The notes beneath the pieces are model-generated. The model was not told the origin of the DNA and did no database searches. It was given only the letters and a program-made list of their open reading frames with translations. Source: Afipia sp. (GTDB taxonomy: Bacteria > Pseudomonadota > Alphaproteobacteria > Rhizobiales > Xanthobacteraceae). Taken from it: a stretch of DNA of 64,000 nucleotides. The stretch covers positions 434,001-498,000 of the forward strand of contig JACQDM010000008.1 in assembly GCA_016201045.1 (NCBI GenBank), in the 5' to 3' direction. The translations under genes and the position numbers were made by a program. Position 1 is the stretch's first letter. Every line of letters begins with the position of its first letter. This document shows positions 10,083-19,997 of this stretch, one piece after another.

Positions 10083-10232
10083 GACGACAATCCTTTGGAA
10101 AGACCGGCTCCTACCACGCGCCCGGGAATAGGTCACGAGGCCGCCATTTATGGCGTCCGGCGCTATTGACAGCGGCGGCGCAACTAGCCAAGTGAAGCAC
10201 CGTTTTTCAAAGACATCGTCAGGACTCCGCCA

Positions 10233-10658
10233 GTGGCCAAAGCCGATCTCGGAACCAAACGTATTTGCCCGACCACGGGCAAAAAGTTCTACGACCTCAA
10301 TAAGAACCCTGTGATTTCGCCCTATAGCGGCGAGATTGTGCCGATCGCGGTTGCTCCGCCGCCGCGGACGCGCGCCGATGCTGCCGCAAGAGCCAGCGCG
10401 GCCGCAGCCGCCGCAACTGCCGCCGCTGCCGCACCGGAGCCCGCCGAGGCCGAAGAGTTGGTTTCGCTCGAGGAGGCCGATGCCGAGGAGAATACCGGCA
10501 AGGTCAAGGCGCAGATGCCCGAATCGGAAGACGATATCGAGGTCGATGAGACGCTCGATGACGATGATGACGATTCGACCTTCATCCCCGAGGAAGAAGA
10601 AGACGACGAAGACGTTACCGATATCATCGGCGATGTGTCGGGCGACGAGGAGACTTGA
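10233..10658 (+). CDS. TIGR02300 family protein (function unknown)
   Basis: 141 aa. The first ~45 residues are conserved in alphaproteobacteria ([19 protein letters not shown]), with a single Cys and a FYDLNK motif. They are followed by an alanine-rich linker (about 50-70) and a very acidic tail that is mostly Asp and Glu from about residue 75 to the end. The composition suggests a disordered, highly charged protein. No catalytic motif is seen and the family has no established function. It stands alone, divergent from aroA and upstream of tRNA-Ala. Confidence 0.88.
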   Translation: MAKADLGTKRICPTTGKKFYDLNKNPVISPYSGEIVPIAVAPPPRTRADAAARASAAAAAATAAAAAPEPAEAEELVSLEEADAEENTGKVKAQMPESEDDIEVDETLDDDDDDSTFIPEEEEDDEDVTDIIGDVSGDEET

Positions 10659-10720
10659 GATAGAGTCTCAAGTATGATTTTTCGGACTGCGGCGCGCTTT
10701 TCAGGACGCGGCGAAAGTTC

Positions 10721-10796
<76 letters not shown>

Positions 10797-10814
10797 AACT
10801 TCCGAACTTGATCA

Positions 10815-10836
10815 AACCGCCCTCGGGCGGTTTTTT
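10815..10836 (+). terminator. Rho-independent terminator after tRNA-Ala
   Basis: An AACCGCCC / GGGCGGTT stem with a TC loop is followed by six T residues. It lies 10 bp from the end of the convergent cyclase gene. Confidence 0.9.
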
Positions 10837-10846
10837 CATTTCCGAA

Positions 10847-12436
10847 TTATCCCGCAGGTTTCGGCTGTTTCCCGTCGAGCGCGGCTATGGCGTCGGCAAG
10901 GATCGCGCGCACACGATCAGCATCGCCTGCGTTCACCATCGACGGATCGAGATAGAAATCGAGGCCAGTGGTTCGCGCGGCAACCACCGTGCTCTTCGCA
11001 TCGCTGGCACCGGCGACGCTATCGACGGCGTAAGGTACGACCTCACGGCTGATCCCCTTCATGCTGATCGGGGGTAGCGGCCGCGCCACCACGACATCGT
11101 TCACCAGCGCAAAGGTCTCGTAGCTGATGACGATGTGACCCGGCTCAGCAATCGATTGAAGACGCGCAGCGAGGTTCGCTTCCGCGCCGATGATCGTATA
11201 GTCCATCCTGTCGGTGCTGCCGAAATTGCCGACGTTGCAATATCCGGAATTGATGCCCATCCGCGTCTTGAACGGCTGCTCGACTCCTTCTGCACGCCAC
11301 TTCGCATTCAATTCGCCGAGACGCCGCTGCATTGCCACCGCCATCTGCAAACATTTTTTGGCGTCCTCGCGCTCGCCGCTTGTTTCCGGATCGCCGAAGA
11401 ATATCAGCATCGCGTCGCCGATGAACTTGTCGATCGTCCCGCCGTGTTCGAGGGCGATCGTCGACATTTCGGTAAAATACTCATTGAGCAGCAGCGTCAT
11501 TTGCTCGGGCTGCAGCCGTTCCGCCGTGGCGGTGAAATTCTGAATGTCGGAGAAGAAGATCGTGAGTTTTTTCCGCTCTGTGTGAATCGTGACATCCTTC
11601 TGGCCGCTGAAAATACTCTTGTAGATTTGCGGTGAGATGTAACGCGAGATCTTCATCGACAGCGTGGCGAGAAAATCATTGTTGTGTTCGAGTTCATGGT
11701 TCATCGACTCGATCTGCGCTGCCTGACGGCGCTGCATGGCAAAAAACGACACGCCGCTGATGGCCGCGAGCGCAAAATAGCCGAGCAGAAACTTGAACGA
11801 GAAGACGTTCGCCGCAATGGGCTGGGCAATCGTCACTTCCTGAATGCCGCGCACGTCTCCGACCTTCCAGTCATGCTTGGCGCTTTCCGGGTGACTATTG
11901 TGGCAGGTCACGCAGGCCTGCCCCATGATGATCGGCGCGACCAGCCGCACCTTGTCGCTGAACAATGTATGCGACGTATCCACAATCTTCTGGTCGGGAT
12001 TCTCGCGCAACGACTTCAACGCGTTCATCTCGAAATCATCAAGCGGATGCGGCGCGCGATTCTTGAAAGGGAAGTCCGAGACAAAGCGATAGACGATATT
12101 GTTCTGTTGTTCGCTGATGACTTTGCCGAGTTCGAGCGAGAGTGTCGCAGGAATCGGAATAGCGCCAGGTACCGATTCGTAGTTGTGAATGACCTGCGTG
12201 CCTTCACCATGCGCCGCAAGCACGCGGCCCACGACGTTCGATGCGTAATATCCGCGAACGCTGCTGACTATGGAATTCAGATCCGTCGCCTGGCGCCGCA
12301 GGGCGGCCTCCGCCAGATGCGTCAGGTCGAGCCATACCGCGAGCGGCAGCGCAAGCAGCAAAAGCGCCACAAGGCCGCCGGTGAGCAGGCTTCGCTTCTG
12401 CAATTTTTCGGGATTGGCTTTCTCTGCGGATTCCAT
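10847..12436 (-). CDS. Membrane class III adenylate/guanylate cyclase with c-haem-type (DUF3365/Tll0287-like) sensor domain
   Basis: 529 aa. One membrane helix (about 20-38), an extracytoplasmic domain, a second helix (about 216-234), then a cytoplasmic class III cyclase domain (about 290-470). The extracytoplasmic domain contains CVTCH (175-179), a c-type haem attachment motif as in Tll0287-like DUF3365 domains. The cyclase domain has the metal site FFSDI and DKFIGDAMLIFFG plus DYTIIGAEANLAARL, so it is probably active and makes cAMP or cGMP. I chose ATG 12436 because GAGAG lies 7 nt before it. The likely logic is redox or gas sensing outside the membrane and a second messenger inside. It is monocistronic. 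Confidence 0.88.
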   Translation of the reverse strand: MESAEKANPEKLQKRSLLTGGLVALLLLALPLAVWLDLTHLAEAALRRQATDLNSIVSSVRGYYASNVVGRVLAAHGEGTQVIHNYESVPGAIPIPATLSLELGKVISEQQNNIVYRFVSDFPFKNRAPHPLDDFEMNALKSLRENPDQKIVDTSHTLFSDKVRLVAPIIMGQACVTCHNSHPESAKHDWKVGDVRGIQEVTIAQPIAANVFSFKFLLGYFALAAISGVSFFAMQRRQAAQIESMNHELEHNNDFLATLSMKISRYISPQIYKSIFSGQKDVTIHTERKKLTIFFSDIQNFTATAERLQPEQMTLLLNEYFTEMSTIALEHGGTIDKFIGDAMLIFFGDPETSGEREDAKKCLQMAVAMQRRLGELNAKWRAEGVEQPFKTRMGINSGYCNVGNFGSTDRMDYTIIGAEANLAARLQSIAEPGHIVISYETFALVNDVVVARPLPPISMKGISREVVPYAVDSVAGASDAKSTVVAARTTGLDFYLDPSMVNAGDADRVRAILADAIAALDGKQPKPAG

Positions 12437-12652
12437 CGTCATTCTCTCGCGGCGGTTTTGTTGCAGGACAGAATCATAGCCCGCTCGCGATTGTCGCGCG
12501 ACGGCTTTGCAAACAAACACTGGTGAGCGGACGTTCGGCTGGTTAAGGCTGTGTTTCCATACCGGCGGACATTGACCCTATCGGCGCCGATATTGACGCT
12601 ACCGGCGCTATCGCTCCAATGTACCCTTCAAACTGACTGCAAAGGGACTTGC

Positions 12653-13858
12653 ATGACCTCACCGAATTCCGCCGGAGCGATCGCCGGTCTCCGCGTCATC
12701 GATCTGTCGCGCGTGCTTGGCGGTCCCTATTGCACACAAATTCTCGCGGACCACGGTGCTGATGTCGTGAAAGTCGAACCTCCGGCAGGCGACGAGACGC
12801 GCGATTGGGGGCCTCCGTTCCACGAAGATGACGCGGCGTACTTCATCGGCACCAATCGCAACAAACGCTCGGTCAGTCTCGACCTCTCTGTCGAAGGCGG
12901 GCGCAGCGTGCTGATGAAAATGCTCGAGACCGCCGACGTTCTTATCGAGAATTTCAAGCCGGGCACGCTCGACAAATGGGGCATCGGCAACGATGTGCTG
13001 CGCGCGAAATTTCCGAAGCTGATTCACTGCCGCATTTCCGGTTTCGGTGCGGACGGGCCGCATGGCGGACATCCCGGTTACGACGCGATCATTCAATCGA
13101 TGGTCGGCCTGATGGCTTCGACCGGATCGCAAGAGAGCGGCCCGACGCGCATAGGCGTGGCGCTCGTCGACATGTCGACGGGTCTGTATGCAGCGGTAGG
13201 AATTTTGATGGCGCTGGCGGAGCGCGCCAAATCGGCTAAAGGACAGTTCGTGGAAACGACATTGTTCGAGACAGGGCTCGCGATCATGCATCCGCACACC
13301 GCGAACTATTTCATGCATGGCAAGCCGCCGGCGCTGACCGGCAACGAGCATCCCAATCTTGTGCCCTACGCGGTATTTCCTGCGCGCGACGGAAATATCT
13401 TTATGGGCGTCGGCAATGACGGCACCTTCCGAAAGCTCATGAAGGAACTCGGGCGGCCCGAACTCGGTACCGATCCACGCTTCGCGCGAAACCGCGACCG
13501 TATCGCGCATCGCAACGAACTGCGTGCGGTGCTGGTCGATATTCTCAAAGATCATGATAGCGAGCCGCTGTGTCGTCGCTTGCTGGCTGCAGGGCTGCCG
13601 GCAGGCCCGGTTCAGTCGATCGACAAGGCGTTGGCGGGCGAGCACGTCAAGCACCGCGGCGATGTCATCGAAAAGGATTGGTACAAGGGGGTGGCCTCCC
13701 CGATTCGCTTCGACCGGACCAAAGCCAGCCTGCGCCACGTGCCTCCGAAGTTCGGTGAGCACTCGGACGCAATTCTCGGCGAGTTCGGCTATTCGGCGAA
13801 GGAGATCGCAGACCTGCGGGCCTCCGGCGTTGTCGCCGGACCCGGCCGGAAACGCTGA
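12653..13858 (+). CDS. CaiB/BaiF (class III) CoA-transferase
   Basis: 401 aa. Transfers CoA between carboxylic acids through aspartyl-CoA thioester chemistry. The conserved N-terminus GLRVIDLSRVLGGPYCTQ and the catalytic aspartate, Asp173 in LVDMSTGLYA, are present. The ATG at 12653 has AAAGGGA 6 nt upstream; the frame is open further but without family similarity. No acyl-CoA dehydrogenase, ligase or other partner adjoins, so the substrate (formyl, succinyl, mesaconyl or other) cannot be assigned. Confidence 0.92.
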   Translation: MTSPNSAGAIAGLRVIDLSRVLGGPYCTQILADHGADVVKVEPPAGDETRDWGPPFHEDDAAYFIGTNRNKRSVSLDLSVEGGRSVLMKMLETADVLIENFKPGTLDKWGIGNDVLRAKFPKLIHCRISGFGADGPHGGHPGYDAIIQSMVGLMASTGSQESGPTRIGVALVDMSTGLYAAVGILMALAERAKSAKGQFVETTLFETGLAIMHPHTANYFMHGKPPALTGNEHPNLVPYAVFPARDGNIFMGVGNDGTFRKLMKELGRPELGTDPRFARNRDRIAHRNELRAVLVDILKDHDSEPLCRRLLAAGLPAGPVQSIDKALAGEHVKHRGDVIEKDWYKGVASPIRFDRTKASLRHVPPKFGEHSDAILGEFGYSAKEIADLRASGVVAGPGRKR

Positions 13859-14009
13859 TGTCACATTCTTCTGCGGAAGCGAACGTGTTCATCCGGCCGG
13901 GCGACAACAGAAGGTGATGATAGAAGTGACGGCGTGGTCCGTGTGGCGACCTTCCGCCACGGGAACCTTTATGGCATTTTGACACGGTCGAATTGGACGG
14001 AGCCGACGA

Positions 14010-15587
14010 ATGTCCGGGACGCTTCTGCGCAGATTGCCCGCCCTTGCTCTCGCTGCAATGACGCTTGCTGCGCTCTGGAGCGCGCCAGCGTTGGCGGACA
14101 AACGTGTCGCCCTGGTGATTGGTAACTCCGCCTATAAGAACGTCAACCAGCTTCCAAACCCGTCGAAGGATGCGGCGGCAATTGGCGAAATGCTGAAGAA
14201 GGCGGGTTTCGATTCCGTGGACTCGCGCCAAGATGTTGGCGTTGCCGACATGAAGAAAATGATCCGCGACTTTTCCGACAAGGTCGCCGATGCCGATGTG
14301 GCGGTCGTCTTCTACGCAGGCCACGGTATCGAGATCGACGGCACGAACTACGTCCTTCCGATCGACACCAAACTTGAGCGAGACATCGATGTCGAGGACG
14401 AGGCGGTGTCGCTGGATCGCATCGTCAAGACCATCGATCCTGCCAAGAAGCTGCGGCTCGTTATCCTCGACGCCTGCCGCGACAATCCGTTCGCAACGAC
14501 GATGAAGCGCAGCATCGGCTCACGCGGTATCGAGCGCGGCCTCGCCAAGGTTGAACCCGCCAATCCAAATACCCTCATCGCATACGCGGCGAAGGCAGGC
14601 TCGACAGCGTCCGACGGGGCAGGCGACCATAGCCCTTTCACGACCGCGCTTCTCGTCCAGCTACCCATACCCGGACAGGATCTGCGGAAATCTCTGGGCT
14701 ACGTTCGCGACTCGGTTCTGAAAGCGACGTCGAACAAACAGGAGCCGTTTGTTTATGGCTCGCTCGGCGGCGACGATGTTGCGCTGGTTGCAGCTCCTGC
14801 CCGTGCGGCAACCGTTCCTGCACAGGTGAGCGCGCTCGATCCCGATTCGAAGTTACGTCAGGACTATGAACTCGCTGCTGCGGTGAATACGAAGCCGGCC
14901 TGGGATGCGTTCATCAATAATTATCCGAAGGGCTTCTACGCAGATCTGGCGCGTGCCGCGCGCAGCAAACTCGACAGCGCGCCCGCCAATACCGTTGTCG
15001 CAAGTAAGGGACCCGACAATCGCGGCACGCAACCCGCTGCGCAACCGCAGAAGGATGGAAATCCCTACGCAGGCTTCGAGAATTTCACGGGGCGAACTTT
15101 CAAGCTGAACTACGTCGAAGACCAGCAGGAGGTCTCACCGGCTCCCGGCCTCAAGCACGTCCGCCGCGAGATCGTCATCTACGTGAAATCGGCCGCGGAA
15201 ATTTCCAGCCGCTTGTCGTACGTGCGTCCCGATCCTGCCCATTCGAGTTCGCGCTATGCGCTTGGCGCGCTCGGAGACTTCAATCGCGGCGTGCAGGTGC
15301 TCTATTCGGACTCGAAGCTGCATCAGGTGACGCTGGTCGGGAGCTATCGCCTACTCACTGATATTTCGTCCAATGGAACATCCTGCCAGGCCAAGGTTGC
15401 CTATGAACTGAACCAGGGCAAGGATCATTTCGAGATGCGGAACATGAACGGCGATCCCGTCAATGTTTCCGCGCTCTCCACGCAAAATATCGCGTGCAAG
15501 GTTGCGAGCGGCGAAGCGATGGGGACCCCGCCCGAAACGGCGATCGCTGGCGCACCCAATGCCAATCCTACCGCAAAGGCGAAATAG
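14010..15587 (+). CDS. Secreted caspase-like (peptidase C14) protein
   Basis: 525 aa with a signal peptide (about 1-29, ending APALA). A caspase-hemoglobinase-fold domain follows (about 31-250) with the catalytic dyad His105 in FYAGHG and Cys156 in LDACRDNPF, and the family start RVALVIGNSAYKNV. Residues ~270-525 are an extension I do not recognise, with a linker near 330-350. Bacterial C14 proteins of this type usually occur as exported or membrane-associated proteins with unclear targets. No partner gene is evident; it lies between a CoA-transferase and the ugp operon. Confidence 0.88.
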   Translation: MSGTLLRRLPALALAAMTLAALWSAPALADKRVALVIGNSAYKNVNQLPNPSKDAAAIGEMLKKAGFDSVDSRQDVGVADMKKMIRDFSDKVADADVAVVFYAGHGIEIDGTNYVLPIDTKLERDIDVEDEAVSLDRIVKTIDPAKKLRLVILDACRDNPFATTMKRSIGSRGIERGLAKVEPANPNTLIAYAAKAGSTASDGAGDHSPFTTALLVQLPIPGQDLRKSLGYVRDSVLKATSNKQEPFVYGSLGGDDVALVAAPARAATVPAQVSALDPDSKLRQDYELAAAVNTKPAWDAFINNYPKGFYADLARAARSKLDSAPANTVVASKGPDNRGTQPAAQPQKDGNPYAGFENFTGRTFKLNYVEDQQEVSPAPGLKHVRREIVIYVKSAAEISSRLSYVRPDPAHSSSRYALGALGDFNRGVQVLYSDSKLHQVTLVGSYRLLTDISSNGTSCQAKVAYELNQGKDHFEMRNMNGDPVNVSALSTQNIACKVASGEAMGTPPETAIAGAPNANPTAKAK

Positions 15588-15740
15588 CCCTAGCGATATT
15601 GCGCGATACGACTACTTTCCCGCTTCCCTCAGGTCGCCATCCCCGACTACGATCCGCATCACTTGAACGTCATCCGGCGCTGGTAAAGCGCGCCGATCGC
15701 CTTTGATCGAACGACGATGACGCATACCGGGAGAGTATCC

Positions 15741-17057
15741 ATGACACTTCGCAATGTAGGCTACGGCCTGTCTGTTTCCGCGCTTCTCGCGATTGCCACG
15801 CCTGCCCACGCCGTCACCGAAATTCAGTGGTGGCATGCAATGACTGGCGGCAATAACGAGGTCGTGGTCAAGCTCGCCGAGGAATTCAATGCCTCGCAAA
15901 GCGACTACAAGGTGGTGCCTTCTTACAAGGGCAGCTATCCCGATACGATGAACGCAGGCATCGCGGCCTTTCGCGCCGGCAACGCACCGCACATTATGCA
16001 GGTTTTCGAAGTCGGCACCGCCACTATGATGGCGGCAACGGGTGCGGTGAAGCCGGTCTACAAACTGATGGCCGAGGCGGGCGAGAAGTTCGATCCGCAG
16101 GCTTATCTTCCGGCAATCACGGGTTACTACTCGACCTCCAAGGGCGAGATGCTCTCGTTTCCGTTCAATTCGTCCTCCACGGTGATGTGGATCAACAAGG
16201 ATGCGTTGAAGAAAGCGAACATCGCGAGCATCCCGAAAACGTGGCCGGAAGTTTTTGACGACGCAAAAAAACTCAAGGCCGCAGGCTACGACACTTGCGG
16301 ATTCTCGAACGCGTGGGTGACGTGGGTCAATCTCGAACAGCTGTCATCATGGCACAACGTGCCCTTGTCGACGAAAGCGAACGGGCTCGACGGCTTCGAT
16401 ACAGTACTTGAGTTCAACGGCCCGCTTCAGGTGAAGCATCTCGAGACGCTGATCGAACTGCAGAAGAACAAGACCTACGACTATTCTGGCCGCACCAACA
16501 CCGGCGAAGGCCGCTTCACGTCAGGCGAATGTCCGATTTTCCTCACATCGTCGGGCTTCTTCGGTCAGGTCAAGGCGAATGCGAAATTCGATTGGACCAA
16601 TGCGCCGATGCCTTACTACCCGGATGTGAAAGGCACTCCGCAGAATTCGATCATCGGCGGTGCTTCATTGTGGGTGATGGGTGGCAAGACCCCTGAGGAA
16701 TACAAGGGTGTCGCGAAATTCCTTGCCTTCCTGTCGGACACCGACCGGCAGGTCGCGATTCACAAAGCATCGGGTTATCTGCCGATCACCAAGGCTGCTT
16801 ACGCGAAAGCCAAGGAGCAGGGCTTCTACAAGGACCAGCCTTATCTGGAAACTCCGCTGCTCGAACTCACCAACAAGGAGCCGACCGAAAATTCGCGCGG
16901 GCTTCGTCTCGGTAACATGGTCCAGCTTCGCGACATCTGGGCCGAGGAAATCGAAGGCGCGCTGGCGGGTAAAAAAACAGCAAAGCAGGCACTCGATTCG
17001 GCCGTCGAACGCGGCAATGCGATGCTGCGCCAGTTCGAACGCACGGTTGCAAAGTAA
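15741..17057 (+). CDS. ugpB: UgpB, sn-glycerol-3-phosphate ABC transporter substrate-binding protein
   Basis: 438 aa periplasmic protein with a signal peptide (cut near AHA-VTE). The segments [52 protein letters not shown]-like (here [12 protein letters not shown]) and [12 protein letters not shown] follow E. coli UgpB closely, including the ligand-contacting regions. The ATG at 15741 begins the signal peptide. First gene of ugpBAEC. No clear PhoB box is visible in the 153 bp upstream, so phosphate control is not supported by the sequence. ugpQ is not present here. Confidence 0.95.
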   Translation: MTLRNVGYGLSVSALLAIATPAHAVTEIQWWHAMTGGNNEVVVKLAEEFNASQSDYKVVPSYKGSYPDTMNAGIAAFRAGNAPHIMQVFEVGTATMMAATGAVKPVYKLMAEAGEKFDPQAYLPAITGYYSTSKGEMLSFPFNSSSTVMWINKDALKKANIASIPKTWPEVFDDAKKLKAAGYDTCGFSNAWVTWVNLEQLSSWHNVPLSTKANGLDGFDTVLEFNGPLQVKHLETLIELQKNKTYDYSGRTNTGEGRFTSGECPIFLTSSGFFGQVKANAKFDWTNAPMPYYPDVKGTPQNSIIGGASLWVMGGKTPEEYKGVAKFLAFLSDTDRQVAIHKASGYLPITKAAYAKAKEQGFYKDQPYLETPLLELTNKEPTENSRGLRLGNMVQLRDIWAEEIEGALAGKKTAKQALDSAVERGNAMLRQFERTVAK

Positions 17058-17065
17058 AGCCAACG

Positions 17066-17090
17066 CGGAGCGCGCAGGCCGCGCTCCGCT
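17066..17090 (+). promoter_or_regulatory. Intercistronic stem-loop between ugpB and ugpA
   Basis: A perfect 10 bp stem (GCGGAGCGCG / CGCGCTCCGC) with loop CAGGC begins 9 bp after the ugpB stop. It has no T-run. Such hairpins after the binding-protein gene often protect the upstream mRNA from 3' decay and lower expression of the membrane genes, which would give excess UgpB. Confidence 0.7.
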
Positions 17091-17104
17091 TCTGTGCCTC
17101 CTCC

Positions 17105-17986
17105 ATGCAAAAACAAACGGTCTTCCATTCGCGCCTGTTGCCGTTCCTCCTGCTGATTCCGCAGGCGGTGGTGGTGCTGATCTTCTTCTATTGGCCAGCG
17201 GCGCAAGCGCTCTATCAGTCGTTTCTGCTGCAGGACGCGTTCGGGCTTTCGACGACGTTCGTCGCCTTCGAAAACTACATCGCTCTGTTTCACGAACCCG
17301 GCTATTTCGATGCGATCATCCGCACCTTCGCATTTTCTGCAGCGATTGCGGGTTCGTCGCTGTCACTGGCTCTGCTGCTCGCCGTGATGGCGGACAAGCC
17401 GCTGCGTGGCGTCGGCATCTACCGCACGCTCTTGATCTGGCCTTATGCCGTCGCGCCTGCAGTAGCCGGCGTACTTTGGATTTTCATGCTGCATCCCTCG
17501 CTCGGTGTGCTGGCGCGCGGACTGCGCAGCATGGGCATCAACTGGAATCCGCTGCTCAACGGCGACCATGCGGTGATCCTCGTCGTGCTCGCAGCAACCT
17601 GGAAGCAGATTTCCTACAACTTCCTTTTCTTTCTTGCGGGCCTGCAGGCCATCCCGAGAAGCGTTTTGGAAGCGGCCGCCATCGACGGCGCGCAGCCGAT
17701 GCGCCGCTTCTGGACAGTGACGTTTCCGCTGCTCACACCGACGATCTTCTTCCTGATTGTCGTCAATATTGTCTACGCGTTCTTCGACACGTTCGGAATC
17801 ATCGACGCGATGACCGGCGGCGGACCGGCGAAGGCGACTGAGACGCTGGTTTACAAGGTTTATCTCGACGGACTTCTCGGCGGCAATCTCGGCTCGTCCG
17901 CCGCACAATCCGTCGTCCTGATGGTGATCGTCATCGTGCTGACCGCCATCCAATTCCGTTACGTCGAACGCAAGGTGACGTACTGA
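17105..17986 (+). CDS. ugpA: UgpA, sn-glycerol-3-phosphate ABC transporter permease
   Basis: 293 aa with about six transmembrane helices, the first at residues 11-31. The cytoplasmic EAA loop reads [22 protein letters not shown], typical of MalF-type permeases and the contact site for UgpC. Its stop overlaps the ugpE start by one base (TGATG). Together with UgpE it forms the channel for glycerol-3-phosphate and possibly glycerophosphodiesters. Confidence 0.94.
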   Translation: MQKQTVFHSRLLPFLLLIPQAVVVLIFFYWPAAQALYQSFLLQDAFGLSTTFVAFENYIALFHEPGYFDAIIRTFAFSAAIAGSSLSLALLLAVMADKPLRGVGIYRTLLIWPYAVAPAVAGVLWIFMLHPSLGVLARGLRSMGINWNPLLNGDHAVILVVLAATWKQISYNFLFFLAGLQAIPRSVLEAAAIDGAQPMRRFWTVTFPLLTPTIFFLIVVNIVYAFFDTFGIIDAMTGGGPAKATETLVYKVYLDGLLGGNLGSSAAQSVVLMVIVIVLTAIQFRYVERKVTY

Positions 17987-18834
17987 TGGTCGAGCGGCGG
18001 GGCATACGGCGATACGTCGCACATCTGATCTTGTGGATCGGCATCGCAATCGTCGCGTTTCCGGTTTATCTCGCCTTCGTCGCGTCGACGCAGGAAGCAA
18101 CTCAAATCGCCAATGGTCAGATGTCGCTGCTGCCTGGCGGACACCTCATCGAGGTCTACACAAAGACTCTCTTCACCGGCACCAGCGGTTCGACACGCGA
18201 ACCCGTCGGCGTGATGCTATTCAACTCGCTGGTGATGGCGCTATCGATCGCGCTCGGCAAGATCGCGATTTCCATTCTGTCCGCCTATGCCATTGTCTAC
18301 TTCCGCTTCCCGTTCCGGATGTGGATTTTCTGGCTCATCTTTATGACGCTGATGCTGCCGGTCGAGGTGCGCATCTATCCGACCTACAAGATCGCCGCAG
18401 ATCTCCATCTGCTCGACAGCTACGCAGGATTGACTCTGCCGCTGATTGCCTCGGCCACCGCCACGCTTCTGTTCCGGCAATTCTTCATGACTGTGCCGGA
18501 TGAATTGCTTGAAGCATCGCGCATCGACGGCGCGGGACCGTTTCGATTCTTCAAAGATACGCTGCTGCCGTTGTCGCGGACCAACATGGCGGCGCTTTTC
18601 GTGATCCTGTTCATCTACGGCTGGAATCAATATCTTTGGCCGCTACTCATCACCACGCGTGACGATATGCAGACTATCGTCATCGGCATTCGCAAGATGA
18701 TTACGACATCGGACGCGCTCACCGAATGGCCGGTCGTGATGGCGACTGCCGTGCTGGCGATGTTGCCGCCCGTAGCCGTCGTCATTCTCATGCAGAAATT
18801 GTTCGTGCGCGGACTGGTCGAGACCGAGAAGTAG
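17986..18834 (+). CDS. ugpE: UgpE, sn-glycerol-3-phosphate ABC transporter permease
   Basis: 282 aa MalG-type permease with six predicted helices. The EAA loop is EASRIDGAGPFRFFKDTLLPL, and the C-terminal half has YGWNQYLWPLL, a hallmark of UgpE and its relatives. The start overlaps the ugpA stop and ugpC follows after 9 bp, so the gene is inside one transcript. Confidence 0.94.
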   Translation: MVERRGIRRYVAHLILWIGIAIVAFPVYLAFVASTQEATQIANGQMSLLPGGHLIEVYTKTLFTGTSGSTREPVGVMLFNSLVMALSIALGKIAISILSAYAIVYFRFPFRMWIFWLIFMTLMLPVEVRIYPTYKIAADLHLLDSYAGLTLPLIASATATLLFRQFFMTVPDELLEASRIDGAGPFRFFKDTLLPLSRTNMAALFVILFIYGWNQYLWPLLITTRDDMQTIVIGIRKMITTSDALTEWPVVMATAVLAMLPPVAVVILMQKLFVRGLVETEK

Positions 18835-18843
18835 GAACGAAGA

Positions 18844-19923
18844 ATGTCTAATGTCGTGCTGCGCGATGTGCGGAAAATCTATTCCGGTGGAGTCGACGCT
18901 ATCAAGGGCATCAGCTTCGAAGTCGGCGACGGACAGTTCTGTGTTCTTGTCGGACCGTCGGGCTGCGGCAAGTCGACGTTGCTGCGCATGGTCGCCGGTC
19001 TAGAAACCATCACGAGCGGCACCATCGACATCGGCGGCCGCGTCGTGAACGAGATCGAACCTGCCGAGCGCGATATCGCGATGGTGTTTCAAAACTATGC
19101 GCTCTATCCGCACATGACCGTCTACAACAACATGGCTTATGGTTTGCGCAATCGCGGCATGCCGAAGTCCGAGATCGATATGCGCGTGCGCGAAGCCGCG
19201 CAGATTCTCGAAATCGGGCCGATGCTCGACCGCAAGCCGCGACAACTTTCGGGCGGCCAGCGCCAGCGCGTTGCAATGGGCCGCGCAATTGTCCGCCAGC
19301 CCAAAGTCTTTCTGTTCGACGAGCCGCTCTCCAATCTTGACGCAAAACTGCGCATTGCCATGCGCGTCGAGATCAAGCGGTTGCAGCGCCGCCTCAAAAC
19401 CACATCGATTTACGTCACGCACGACCAGCTGGAAGCGATGACGCTAGCCGATATTCTGGTGGTGATGAACGGCGGCGTGGTCGAACAGATCGGAAAACCG
19501 CTCGACATCTATCAGAAGCCAGCAACGACATTCGTTGCATCGTTCATCGGCGCGCCACCGATGAATCTCCTCAAAGCCAAGGCCGGCGAATTCGGAAACC
19601 TGTTCGCACAGAACGGAATTCTCGGCGTCCGGCCGGAAGATTTTGTCGTCGCCAGTGAACCACCCGGCGACGGAATCGCGCTGGACCTGACGGTCGATGC
19701 GGTCGAGCGCGTTGGTCCCGAGACCTTCGTTTACGGAAGCCGCACGAAACACGACGGCACGGCAAGCCTCAGCGCAAATCCCGGCGAGTTGCCGCCCGGC
19801 GAAATCATCGTCCGGATTCCGGGTCAGGATGCCCCTGCCACCGGCGCGCGAATCAGGGTATCCGCGCCTCGTACCAAACTCCATCTGTTCAGCGCCGATG
19901 GAAGAGCCCGCCTCGATACCTGA
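18844..19923 (+). CDS. ugpC: UgpC, sn-glycerol-3-phosphate ABC transporter ATPase
   Basis: 359 aa MalK/UgpC-type ATPase. Walker [10 protein letters not shown] (38-46), Q-loop FQNYALYPH, signature LSGGQRQR, Walker [13 protein letters not shown] and the H-loop VTHDQ are all intact. The C-terminal ~120 residues form the TOBE regulatory domain (GVRPEDF), and FIGAPPMN precedes it, as in UgpC. The last gene of the operon; no terminator hairpin is visible in the 35 bp before the next promoter candidate. Confidence 0.95.
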   Translation: MSNVVLRDVRKIYSGGVDAIKGISFEVGDGQFCVLVGPSGCGKSTLLRMVAGLETITSGTIDIGGRVVNEIEPAERDIAMVFQNYALYPHMTVYNNMAYGLRNRGMPKSEIDMRVREAAQILEIGPMLDRKPRQLSGGQRQRVAMGRAIVRQPKVFLFDEPLSNLDAKLRIAMRVEIKRLQRRLKTTSIYVTHDQLEAMTLADILVVMNGGVVEQIGKPLDIYQKPATTFVASFIGAPPMNLLKAKAGEFGNLFAQNGILGVRPEDFVVASEPPGDGIALDLTVDAVERVGPETFVYGSRTKHDGTASLSANPGELPPGEIIVRIPGQDAPATGARIRVSAPRTKLHLFSADGRARLDT

Positions 19924-19958
19924 GCATTTCAGCCGGTTTCAGAGCCTTTCGACGGCAT

Positions 19959-19987
19959 CTTGAACCCGCACACGGCTGTCGCCATAT
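19959..19987 (+). promoter_or_regulatory. Candidate sigma-32 promoter for hsp20
   Basis: CTTGAAC (19959-19965), 14 bp, then CGCCATAT (19980-19987). This resembles the CTTGAAA / CCCCATnT sigma-32 consensus and lies about 80 bp before a small heat-shock gene. It fits the alphaproteobacterial CTTG-N17/18-CYTATNTNNG form less well than the dnaK promoter does. Confidence 0.5.
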
Positions 19988-19997
19988 TATCGATGTT

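Noticed and set aside
12551-12652. A longer N-terminus for the CoA-transferase (start 12551).
   Set aside because: The added residues have no similarity to class III CoA-transferases, and a good ribosome site (AAAGGGA) precedes the internal ATG at 12653.
15588-15740. A PhoB box before ugpB.
   Set aside because: Some CGTCAT-like fragments occur, but no pair of CTGTCAT direct repeats at 11 bp spacing.
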